A stretch of DNA of 64,000 nt from Symbiodinium natans (Eukaryota > Sar > Dinophyceae > Suessiales > Symbiodiniaceae), in NCBI GenBank assembly GCA_905221605.1, contig CAJNDS010002270.1:186001-250000 (forward strand), read 5' to 3'. Both the position numbers and the translations under genes were made by a program. Under the pieces are notes generated by a model, which did not search any database, was not told where the DNA came from, and saw only the letters and a list, made by a program, of their open reading frames with translations. Numbering within the stretch: the stretch's first letter is position 1; every line of letters starts with the position of its first letter. Shown in pieces: positions 51,552 to 62,089 of the stretch.

Positions 51552-52942
51552 ATATAAGTATTGTTATATACGTACATGTACATATACATAATATGCATAT
51601 ATATATGTATATGTGAAAATATATGTATAAACATATATAAATTTATTTACTGCATATGTGTGTTTTTTTCCATATGCACTGCGTCTCCAAGGCTCACGGT
51701 GTCCGTCTCGTCAAGCAGAACGGACAAGGAGCGTGGAAAGCACAAGATGGGCTACTGGACAGCATGCTGCGCTCGTGTACCAAGTACATATAGACCTCAC
51801 GCAAGCTTAGGCTGGCGAACGAGGCAGCAGCTGCAGGAGATGTACGGCGAGAGGGCTGCGAACGCTCTAGTCGAGCGCAAGACTCGCCTTGGACATGTAC
51901 GTGAACACCCGGACTTTCCAGGGGATCAGACCATGCTTCTGTATTACGCAGCAGACCTGCAACAAGTAAGTGCACCGTAGGCAGCAGGAAGGTGTGTGCG
52001 CACATATGTATTTAAGGTCACGCTTGAAATGTCGCACTCCCACATCGAAGAGAGCGAGCAGCGCATCGATATGAATTTGACAGGGGAGGCGGCGGCTGGA
52101 TCGGACGCAGCGCACGTGCTTGGAGAGGGGGCAGCGGATATGCTTAACGGCAGCAGCATGCAGCCAGGGATGGCGATAGAGGTGCCACAAAAGGGCAAAG
52201 GCAAAGGCAGGGGAAAGGGCAACGGGCAAAACAAAGGGGAGGAAAAGGGCAGGGGAAAGAAGAAGGACGAGCCGTGCTTTGCCCGCAGCAGCAGCGTTTG
52301 CATTATAAATTTTTCGTGCGCAGGCACGATGAGTTGTTGTCGTTTGCACATGTGTTCTGCGTGCCACGCGTCGGGGCACACCTAGCCAATCCAAGGTTGC
52401 CTGACGATCCTTTCAAGGCTGGCCCGATCATGAAGAGAAACCTGATGACCCACTTGTCGCAGTGCAAGATGTGGCCGGTTCTGCTGAAGCCCCTTAAGCA
52501 CCAGGGAAGCTTGAGCGGCGAGGTTGCACTATATAGCTGGCATGAGTTAATGCGATGCCTTTCCAACCGGCTGCGTGCCATATAGCTAGCAGCTGCGAGG
52601 CAAGAGCCTCACCGCGCACATCGCCGAGCTGGAAGCGTCATTTTTCCAGGTGCAAACGTACACCAAGCAGGTGCTCCTTACGCCTTTTCGTAGATATATG
52701 TAATATATGTGTATATGTGCCATGTGCACCACGTGTGTGTGTGTGCTAGTTGTAAAATTGCGCAGGCCCAGAACGACATGGAGAATGTGAACGCGGAAGC
52801 CTACGCAGCATCCATCAAACTTGCGGTCCAGCGCCTGGACCTTTACTTCGAGGACGCCGACTCGGCTGCCAAGATTTGCAAAGAAAAATCTGGACGCAAA
52901 AAGAAGGCGGGGCCCGGTGATCACAGTAGCATGCTCGATTGA
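50049..52942 (+). CDS. Gene D: dinoflagellate-type multi-exon protein, unknown function
   Basis: Proposed exons are 50049-50400, 50473-50902, 51127-51281, 51692-51965, 52017-52295, 52418-52522, 52599-52673 and 52766-52942 (TGA). An extra exon near 50958 would give CTYRLCPLCRKTQSNAPA, a CxxC-type site. The first two exons are Pro/Ala/Lys-rich linkers. The third reads EAWETACQQKSRAAKTFLFK then KWLAAGGKWGKK. The fourth reads KERGKHKMGYW and EMYGERAANALVERKTRLGH, and I recall the K.GKHxMGY motif from expanded dinoflagellate families. The fifth has a GKGKGRGKGN basic tract. The last two form a helix (AELEASFFQVQTYTKQAQND) with a KKK end. GTAAGT follows exon four. An alternative end would splice to DSDDDA at 53011-53031. 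The true start is not found. Confidence 0.55.
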
Positions 52943-54222
52943 AACACTTTGCGCGCGATCGAGTGCGCATGGGTTGCCATGACGTCGGTTATTTGCTGCA
53001 ATGCATGCAGGACTCGGACGATGATGCCTGATCAGCCGCGGTGAAGCGCTTCATCGCGCTGCACACGTGTGTGCGCACGATTTCCGGACATTTTGCTATA
53101 GCATGCATGGTGTGGTGTAGCCACGTACCATGATAATTTGCCACGTGTGTGAAAATTTCTGCTCACACGTACCATGATAATTTGCTACGTGTGTGAACAT
53201 TTCTGCTCACACGTCGACTGCCTTTGAAGTTGAAATTCAAACTTTAAATCCGGGGAAAGCCGCTCAGCTCTCGATTGAGATGTTGAAAATGCCGCGCCTT
53301 ATAGGTATCCAGTGTCTGTGGGCAGTGGGGTCTTCCCATTAAAATATGAGGATTTTTAATCTATACTCATTGGGATCTCTAAATCACATAAGCGCATTCT
53401 TAGTATACTGTAGTTTATATAGTGTATATATATATATATCACTTGAGCGCTTTAAGCGCTGCATGAGGCATATATGCAGAGTACTTTAAGCGCTGCATGT
53501 GTATGAAGCGCTGCATGAAGTACCTACATGATATACACATATAAATAATGATAAAGATTAAGTGTATATATATAGATTACACTATATAACATTATTTTGG
53601 GGCCACCATAAAATGTTTACAGCACATGATCTCGAACCCTAAGCCCGAGAATGTTAACCCCAAAAGCCCAAAAGGGACCCCAATTTGGATAAGTTATAAA
53701 GACATACGAAAAAAATGTATTTTTATATATTAATTGATAAAATATATACATGTTGTATATACATACCTCATATATACTAGGTTTGCACACAGGATCTCGA
53801 GCCATTATTGTCATACAAAGAACTCTAGCAACAGTTTGCTCCCCTGCGCAGATGTGGAGCTGGCGCGAAGTCACGACGTCGACAGCGAGGAGGACTGGCT
53901 TTAAGTGTGCGGTCCAGAATTTTGAGGGGGTGGAGCTTCAGGCCTGTTCAAACGTACGCAAAGCTAACCCTGGCCCGGCCGGGTTTTTGGAAGTTCTTGA
54001 AGTTTCAATTTCTGGGGCTCGGATCTTGAGGATGGCCGGATAAGACTATCTAGATATACTAGATGTTTTTGGCGTTCCGAGAGTGAGTAAATTGTATATA
54101 CGTGTATACATATATGTGTATATATATAATGTATATGTGATAAAAACTATAATGTACATTATATAGAAGTAATACCCCGCACGTTGTATCCCAAAACTTA
54201 CTTTCCGGCACCCGATATACAG
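52943..54222. other. Spacer/introns with a 44-bp tandem repeat
   Basis: AGCGCT palindromes lie at 53043, 53443, 53485 and 53510. A 44-bp unit is duplicated at 53122-53215. AT-rich microsatellite fills 53400-53770. A possible exon at 53851-53950 after GCGCAG reads MWSWREVTTSTARRTGFKCA in one frame and DVELARSHDVDSEEDW in another. Confidence 0.5.
53122..53215. repeat. 44-bp tandem duplication with CACGT/ACGTG inversions
   Basis: CACGTACCATGATAATTTGC starts at 53122 and 53166. Each copy also has ACGTGTGTGAA and CTGCTCACACGT, which can pair as a hairpin within the unit. Confidence 0.9.
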
Positions 54223-54360
54223 CGCTGCTCGTGGATCTCGCGCTCCACATATCCTCGGCACGCGGCTGAGTGGGCAACCGTTCGTGGAATCGACGATGAG
54301 TTTTCTCGTGAGTGGCTTCTGCTCGACCAGCAGCAAGCCTCGAAGCGCCGCGCCCTGTAA
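54223..54360 (+). CDS. Gene E: 3'-terminal exon, 45 codons
   Basis: The acceptor is ATATACAG. The frame reads RCSWISRSTYPRHAAEWATV, RGIDDEFSREWLLLDQQQAS and KRRAL, then TAA at 54358-54360. This looks like a true C-terminus with a helical end. A second frame is open to 54476 (SGFCSTSSKPRSAAPCKC) but is less protein-like. Earlier exons of E are not settled; 53851-53950 is a candidate. Confidence 0.45.
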   Translation, partial: RCSWISRSTYPRHAAEWATVRGIDDEFSREWLLLDQQQASKRRAL

Positions 54361-55360
54361 ATGCGAACGTCCTCCCAAAGTGTTTCCCAATCATCACGGG
54401 ATGGGGCCAGGTCGATGTAGAAACTCAACCGACCGAGCAACAGCGGGCAGCGAGCAGCAGTGTGGATGGAACCGGTAGCGCACAGATGCACAGATGCACA
54501 GCTGTAGGGTCGTCCTCTGTGCGGACGTAGTGCAGGGTGGCTTCCAACAGCTAGGAACCGCTCTTCTTGTTCGATATCCCGGAAGTGTTCGAGAACACGC
54601 CTAAACCTTAAACCCTAAACCCTTAACCCTGAACCCTGAACCCTCAACCCTATGTTTAGGGTTTATAGGGTTTAGGGTTCAGGGTTCAGGGTTTAGGTTA
54701 GGGTTTAGGCGCCCCGATTCGTTAACTCCATGGCTCCACTCAGCTTAGCCTGACTAATATAGCGTGTGAGTGCGACGCAGAAAAAATTCCATGGGTGTCG
54801 GCATTTACATGGATCGCGAGCGCTATTTCAAGCGCTGACATATCTTTAGGGTCCGTGAAGATACATAGCGCAGTGATGTAGCGAGCTGAGGGAAACCAAA
54901 GCATTATATACTGGTAGCCGCCATGAAAACAGGGAACCCTCTCACAGGCATGGTTGTATTATAGTACCCCGATATTCCCGGGAATGCCCAAGAGAAGCAG
55001 CGTATGGTACCAGAACCCTTACAATTTAAACCCTCATATCCCTACATAATAAATCAAAAAATTTATATATATATATATATAATCATATATATACATACTC
55101 TATTTCCATATATATATATATATATATATACATGTCATAAGTATAAATACTAATATGTATATATATATATATATGGGTGTGTGTATGTATCTATACTGAT
55201 ATAGTCTATATGTTAAAATATACTGGTTCACTATAGCTATCTATCTATCTATCTATCTATATATATATATATATACATACATGTATATATTAGTATATCA
55301 GGCCCAAAACTCGGTACGTCGCGGGGATTTAATGTTTCGCCCTCACGTGGGGCTGCGCAG
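54361..55360. other. Spacer with an isolated telomere-like patch
   Basis: The stretch 54600-54712 holds CCCTAAA/CCCTGAA units followed directly by TTTAGGG/TTCAGGG units, an inverted pair of telomere-like tracts and one of only two such patches inside the island. TA and CTAT microsatellites fill 55060-55290. No gene is seen. Confidence 0.75.
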
Positions 55361-58181
55361 GAGCAGCTCTACAATGACATCTCGGCTTCATCCGGGGCCC
55401 GGCGCAAATCCGATGACGCTGCAGCTCGGGCTGGCTCGAAGCGGATTCGTTCACGAGGCGCAGGAGCTTTAAGCAACATTACGCGAGTCATTTGAATCAG
55501 TGTACGAACATGAAGTGCGCGCGCGGGGTTTATGCTGCAGGTTCTGGACAAGCCCGCGCCGAAGCTTCGCAGCGTGTGGACGTCATATCATCGAGTCCAG
55601 AGCCAGATCGAAGGCTTCCGGTGCTGAAGCCGCAGGCCTCTTAAGGGGTTAAGAGTTTTGCACGCATGCGCACAGCCTGCGCAGATGGCCCTATAGGTGT
55701 CGCAGAACCCTAAACCCTAAACCCTTACCTTACCCTATATTTAAACTGCATGTAAACCCTAAACCCTACAAACCCGAAACCCTGCAGCTACAGGCCATAG
55801 ACCTGGATCTGGCGCAGACGTTGGTTTACGACTTCTTCGCAGGCCAATGCCCAGCCTGCAAGGCTGGCGGGTGTCCAACAATTAATAATTGGCATATATT
55901 AATATTATATATGTATATATTATACGTTCTAAATTTCATTTAAATATCGCTTTTCAGATAATATATATATATATACATACATAATTAATTATGTATGTAT
56001 AGTATCTAGTTTATAGTATATATAGACTCTATATATATATATATATAGCATACTTTTTTAGTTATATAATGTAGAGAGATAGCGGTATAAACCTGTATGT
56101 AAGCTATAGACATTTCATCATTGATTTGTGTGTGTCGCCCTGCTATACAAAGCACCTAGGTGCAGAAACTGGCAGCCGGTGCCGTGCAGCACACGAGAGT
56201 TTGCGGTGGCAGGACTCCGACCTCTTCACTTTTGTTTAAGCTGAGCAAGATTGCTGCGTCTGGCAAGCACCCATCGAACGCGGAGCGAGATCTCCACCGG
56301 ATTCTGCTGGATACGGCTATCAAAGCTGCAATGGAGTACGAGGACGTCAGGTTTTTGGATCCTGCAACAGGTGCGGTGAAACCCACCAAATTTCCTTTCA
56401 TATATCCCGACACGCTTGCTTGCAGCATTTGGCATCTGGGAGAGGAGTACTTCAGATATTTCTTTCTTGGAAATCAGGATGCCGGGGCGTTTTGGCAGCA
56501 TGTGGCTGGAACTTCCTGGGCCAAACCAGCATTGGAAGCTTTGCCTGCAGGGATCGACCGAGGGAAACTGATTCCTGTCAGTTTTTACGGCGACGACGTG
56601 CACACGTACAAAGCCACAGAATGCGGGGTCATCTCCATCCTCGCATGGACGACGGACTACCTAACTGCAATGCATCCGTCGTTCCACAGGTACTTTCTCA
56701 TTGCGGGCTTCAGCGAGTACCTACAGTGTGTGCACACGTGGCCTGACATCATGGAACGATTGGTGGAACGGTTCACTCGGCTGGTGAGCGATGCAAACTG
56801 GCCATGGTGCGCCAAAGGGTACAAGTTCCATATGTCCTCGTGCACAGGCGATCTTAAGTGGATCAAGGAGCGCTTCCAGGTCTTCGACTACAACGCAAAC
56901 GACTTTTGTGCCTATTGCAGCGCTCGCAAGATAGACCCAGACTGCCCCAGCAACACTCTTTCTGATTTTCGCGAAACAGCGGCGCACCGACGTCACCGCT
57001 TTGGACATGATGATTTTTTGGCTACGACGCCAGCAGCTGAAAGCATCCTGCCTGTGCATAATAAGTTTTCTGGATATATCTATTGCAATGTTAACGCAAG
57101 CTGATTGCGAGCGCATGTGCGCTGCATGCATGCAATGAGGACACCCGATCTTTTCCATACCTGGCTTCAGATATGAGCGGTTTCAGCACGACCCTCTCCA
57201 TGGGCAGTTCTTGGGAACAGGGAAAGTGTGCAACGGCTGCTGGGCTTAATTGGGTACGTTTTGCAACCCACGCTGCGTGTGTTAAACACATATATATACA
57301 TATATATACGCGCTATACACATACACTTATACAATTAAGGTAGCATGCTCGTTTACCTGTGCGAACGTGGCTTCTTTGGTCCCATGACTGGTGACTATGA
57401 GAAAGCGTTGGCCGCTGGACTCAGCGCTGCATACAAATCTTTCATGGCGTGGAACAAACAGCATGGCCAATCTGTTTTGCATCCACGGTTCACGCCGGCG
57501 AGACTTTGCCGCAAAGGGAGGACGCAGTTCCCTTGCTTGAACGCAAAGGGAGCGGCCTCGAAGCGAATTTCGTTTTGGCTGGCGGCTGTGGGCACAGAGT
57601 TTGCGTCCCGGCCAGGCGCTACTTTGCTTGACAAAACGTGCGCAACATGTATGGTTAGCTATGTGGAATTCTTGAGAACTTTGGATGCCGCAGACTTGCT
57701 GCTGGACGCGAGGACGGCGAAGAAGGCCTACGACTTGGGAACGCTTCACCTGAACACGTACAGCTCTCTTCGGCAGCTCAGTTCCCGAACTTTTGGCTAC
57801 AAAGCCGTCAATCGCAGCTGCTGGGCCTTGCTTCCGAAACACCACTACTTTCTCCACATGTGACATGGCATATAGACACTCATGTTTCGACAACGCGTTT
57901 CGTGTTACATATATATACATCCCGGGGATTACAAGTAAACATGCTTAAACCTAGCCTGCGTGCAGCGCAAGCTTCATGCATTCACTGAGATCGATCTGAG
58001 GTGCACGGACACCATCATGCGCGATGGCCTCAATCCACGATTTCAGACCCTGTTTGCCGGTGAGTCCTTCATCGGAGAAGTAGGCCGCATCGCCAGGGCG
58101 TGCCATAGAGCAAGTTTGCCCCGGCGACTTCTTGAGCGGTACAGAGCTCTTTTCGGCATGCAAGTGCAGCGGCTGGCTTGA
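55361..58181 (+). CDS. Gene F: large dinoflagellate-expanded protein, possibly transposase-related
   Basis: Proposed exons are 55361-55448, 55541-55619, 55788-55870, 56160-57052, 57171-57235, 57340-57859 and 57966-58181 (TGA). The main exon reads LSKIAASGKHPSNAERDLHR (residues about 28-47), KLIPVSFYGDDVHTYK (136-151) and NANDFCAYCSARKIDPDC (245-262). The sixth reads LHLNTYSSLRQLSS and ALLPKHHYFLHM. The last reads LNPRFQTLFAGESFIGEVGR then IARACHRASLPRRLLERYRA. I recall this motif order from very abundant dinoflagellate hypothetical proteins (their GDGVP and NPRxxxxxxDEDxxG signatures). The DG/GDD site followed by a CxxC site is reminiscent of TNP2/CACTA-type transposases, which is inference only. 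Exons 3-4 and 6-7 need a one-base shift. Confidence 0.6.
55706..55787. repeat. Small CCCTAAA patch in an intron of gene F
   Basis: CCCTAAACCCTAAACCC at 55708-55726 and CCCTAAACCCTACAAACCCG at 55757-55777 lead straight into the acceptor CCCTGCAG of the next exon. This is the same arrangement as in regime 1 (CCCTAAA before an exon), here inside the gene island. Confidence 0.7.
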
Positions 58182-58386
58182 GCACACATGACGTGAGTGA
58201 TACGTACTATATATGTACACAGCTACAGTGCGTGTGTGTTTTGTGCCATATAGCTGCTAGCTGAAGCGCTTCAGCTATCGGATTGCACAGAGGCTGCCCA
58301 GGCTGCGAGGAAAATACCTGAAACACCGGCCTCTTGACATTCAAGTTGTTCAGGCTTATAATGGGGTGGGGTGCGACTAGCGATGC

Positions 58387-58417
<31 letters not shown>

Positions 58418-58481
58418 TGTGTATATTATAGTCATGCAACACACACCCACACACAAAATAGAAAGTACATACATACATACA

Positions 58482-58515
<34 letters not shown>

Positions 58516-60834
58516 CATATATAGACAATACAATATACTTATATATATATATGTAACATGCATGAACGACCCAATTAGATCTAGTGCTGCGCATGTTGAT
58601 AGATAGCGCTGCTGAGCGCTGCATGCGTGTAAGATATTTGCATATAAAACCTACCACATTTAAAGCGAACCGATCATATGTCAACATAGTGCATGGGCTA
58701 AATGTTCAAGGTGGGCGGTGTCAGGGTGTGAGAATCGACATAGGGCTGCTGAGCGCTGCATTCATGTAAGAAATTTGCATAAAAAGACCTACCGCATGCA
58801 TTTAATAGTCAGCCGGTCATATAGTCAATATAGTGCATGGGCTAAATGTTCAGGGCGGACGTCGTCAGGTTGTGAGAATCGAGATCGAAATCAAAACACA
58901 TGGAACCAAACTGATACCTTTTTGCACATGCGCGCAGCAGCGCTCGATCATGCATTGGGTTTACGTAGTCATATATTGCATCATCTTTCTTCCAGCCCCC
59001 TCGCCACAAGTGTGGTGTGAAAAGAAAAAAAGGAACTTTTCTGTTTCTTTGGACGGGTCCGGTCTTTTGGGAATTTTCCGGAATCGTCTGGGTCCTATGG
59101 TTGCTCGTGTGGTCTTCTGCGTGGGTCCTCTGACGCTCGTCCGTGTTCCTCTGGGTCCTCGCTATAGTCCTACTTCTGGCCGGGTCCTCTGTTCCGGTCT
59201 GGTTCTCCGCTAGTCCTGGTCCTTGGCCCTTGGCCATAATCCCTCATTTAACATGCCATTTCGACCCTAAACCCTGTAAACCCTAAACCCTAAACCCAAA
59301 CCCGCTCGAAAGTGCCGAGGATGGCCCCCCCCCTAACCCATGATAACTCATGATGCGAGCATTGCGTTTGCAAATGTGGCGCCGGTCTAACTTCCATATG
59401 ATGCGAGCATTGTCCTTATAGCGGGAGCTGCTCCCCCAACCCCCCCCAACTTTTTTGAGGCACCTCTCTTGGCCATGCGTGGGAACCTAAACCCAAACAC
59501 GAAACCCTAATCCCTAGACTACACCCTAAACCAGCAAACTCCAGGGCTCGGAAGCCTTAAACCCAGCCATGGATTAACCCCCAAACCCGGAAAAAGACCC
59601 CCCTTGGCCCCTGCTGGCCCCTCGTCCCCGGAAGGGTCAGGGGCCAGCACGTGCCGCACGGGCCCAACATACCGCGGACCCTTAGGGTAGCTAACCATAC
59701 ACACACACACACATTTTAAGCTTACCGTCAGGATTATGGGACTTGTCCTACTGGCGCCCCAAAATTCTTGCCAGAAACAACAGTAGTTGGGTGCCCTATT
59801 TGGGGGCGTAGTAAAATAGCTGATGCCTTAAACCCGGAGAGAGCCCTATGACTGAGGGGATTGAATGAGGGACCCTGATCAGGGGAGGCTAACGTACGGG
59901 ATGCTAGGTAGGCCGGATGTTTTTTTTCTCCTTCTGAGGTTTAAGAGGATTATGCTCGGAATACTTTGTCAGAGGGTGCTAAGTGCCATCCTTGTACATA
60001 TGAAGTAAGATTTAGGGTTTACCCTGAGCCCGAAACCCTAAACTTTAGGAGCCTCCGGCTCAGGCCGCCGACCCAAGAGGCCCGACCCCCCCCAACCCTC
60101 AAACCAGGGTTCGGGGGTTTGAGGCCGTGTTGTGGGAATGGGGGGGTAGAGGCTTCGAACTGTTGGAGTGGTTGGCGTAAGGTTGCAACATAGGCAACCC
60201 CCCGTGAAACCTCAACCCTAGTCCCTAAATCCCAAACCCCTAACCCTAAACTCCACACCCTATACCCAGAACCCTAATCCCTCAAGAACCCTCACTCCAG
60301 GTTTTGAGCCTCTGTGGGTCTAATGCTCTTGTCTTTAGGGTAGCCTTAGGGCTTTGAGTTCGATTTTTGGGGCATGTTTGGTTGGGCTGTAGGGTATAGG
60401 TTTGGGGTTTAGGGTTTAGGAAACGACTATATCTGCTTTGGGGTGTCATGAGCCTCCTTAAAACTCTCCATGAAAAAGTTGTGCGGGGACGTGTGTGGGA
60501 GGTGCCGGGTTGAATTGTAGTTTCCTGCTGTGTCCAGCGAAATCTGGCACGATGTGCCGTGGTCCCTAACCTAAACTGTAAGCCCCAACCCCTGAACCCA
60601 AAATCCTAAACCCAAAATTAAACCCAAAACCCTAAATTTCGCCAGGGAGTGGGGGGGAGTGGGGGGGGGGGAGGGGAGGTGTTGGGGGGTTGTGGGGAAG
60701 GGGGGGGAGGGTGGGGAGGGGGGAGGGGGAGGGTTCCCTCCCAACACGCCGCCGGACCCTAAACCCTAAACCCGAAACCCGAAACCCTAAACCCTAAACC
60801 CTTTAGCGTGGTAGGATCAGGGGTTTCCTTCCAG
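58182..60834. other. Right edge of the gene island and return of telomere-like repeats
   Basis: AGCGCT palindromes continue to 58755. TA and TACA microsatellites fill 58390-58560. A 137-bp tandem duplication lies at 58608-58882. At 59050-59220 degenerate GGGTCCTC units repeat. The first CCCTAAA units reappear at 59266-59300, after which the DNA is regime 1 again. A coding-like scrap at 60046-60080 (SLRLRPPTQEAR) resembles 3958-4000. G-rich tracts lie at 60645-60735. Confidence 0.6.
58608..58882. repeat. 137-bp tandem duplication downstream of gene F
   Basis: GCTGCTGAGCGCTGCAT starts at 58608 and 58745. Shared words follow in order: ATTTGCATA, AAACCTACC/AGACCTACC, GTGCATGGGCTAAATGTTCA and GTGAGAATCGA. 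The copies are imperfect, about 85 percent alike by eye. Confidence 0.85.
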
Positions 60835-60908
60835 CGCTCCCTGCAAGTGCCATGCGCAAGTGAGGCCCTTGAGCATCGATGATCCCATCGCCTACCACTT
60901 TGCAGAAG
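60835..60908 (+). CDS. Exon-like island, unknown protein
   Basis: The acceptor is CCTTCCAG and the donor is GAAG|GTGCCC. The frame reads APCKCHAQVRPLSIDDPIAY then HFAEG. CCCTAAA arrays flank both sides (60755-60805 and 60911-60980). Confidence 0.4.
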
Positions 60909-61963
60909 GTGCCCTAAACCCTGAACCCTAAACCCTAAACCCTAAACCCTAAACCCTAAACCCTATAAACCCTAAACCCTGAACCTTCGAACCATACTTG
61001 TTAAAGCAACCTCGACCCTACGCCGAAGATCTTGGAGCCCTAAAGCACTAAACTGTAGCCCTGCAAACTCCAAACCCTAAACTGCATTCGTACAACCCCT
61101 AAGTTTCCACCCTACACCCTACCCCTGAAGCTTCACCTTGCAAGTCGACGTCTTCTGCTAGAGTTTAGGGCTTAGGGTTCAGGGTTTCAGGGTTGCTTAG
61201 GGTAAAAGACCCGGACCCTCAACCGTAAGCTTAACTTCTCTCCTCACGAGTCGAACCAGAAACTTGTTGGGCTTCCTTTTTCGTGGGAAATCCGTAAACC
61301 CTAAACGGAACCCCTCCCCCCGAAGGATGCATGTGCCTACATAGTATACACATGGCCCCTAAAGCTACTCACCCCGATTTAGGGTTTAGGGTTTAGGGTT
61401 TAGGGTTTTGCTCTTTATGCAAGCCTCTTTTTCGGTTTTTCGGGCTTTATCCAAGCGTCTTTCAAAGCTCTGACAAGGGAAGCTTCCCACCTGAAACTCT
61501 CCTAGAAGTACCCTGAACCTCCCAGTAAACCCCACACACACACAGGTCTCAAACTTTTCTGATCAGTTTTGCGTTTCGGGCTGAGCTGCCTTCAAGCCAA
61601 GCCAATCATGCCGTTTCTATGCGAGGGGAGCCCTGGACCCTAAACTCCCAGAACCGTCAGACCCTGTGAATCCATTGTTGCTCAGAAAAATTCCTTTATT
61701 GTTTGTTAATCCAATGTTAGCAAGAAGATAAAGGTACATGAAGTTTTTTTAGATATATAATTCCAAGTATACCCTAACTTGGTAGCCCAGTGGTGCCTTT
61801 TCGCTTTCTTTTTTTGTCCAAGGTACCCTTCTAAAGCAACCAACCCCAAGCAGGGTGCCCTCATTTTTAATGTGGTTACTGGGCCCTAAACCCTAAACCC
61901 TAAACCCTAAACCCTAAACCCTAAACCCTAAACCCTAAACCCTAAACCCTAAACCCTAAACCC
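60909..61963. repeat. CCCTAAA arrays and unique DNA
   Basis: CCCTAAA fills 60911-60980 and 61884-61963. TTTAGGG fills 61378-61405. The stretch 61410-61880 is unique with no supported ORF. Confidence 0.75.
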
Positions 61964-62089
61964 ATGCGAAGTGGGGAGCCAGGTGCACTGGTGATGCTTT
62001 GGCTGGGCACGTTGTGGAATGTGGTCTGGTGCCCAGCTGCCCAGACCTCCCCAAGCCGCAGACCCCTTACACTCAAGATCGACCCTTAG
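61964..62089 (+). CDS. Exon-like island with hydrophobic segment
   Basis: An open frame starts at ATG 61964, directly after an 80-bp CCCTAAA array. It reads MRSGEPGALVMLWLGTLWNV then VWCPAAQTSPSRRPLTLKID, with stop TAG inside the following TTTAGGG array. GALVMLWLGTLWNVVW is a possible membrane segment. GAGCCAG may instead be the acceptor. Well bracketed. Confidence 0.45.
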   Translation: MRSGEPGALVMLWLGTLWNVVWCPAAQTSPSRRPLTLKIDP

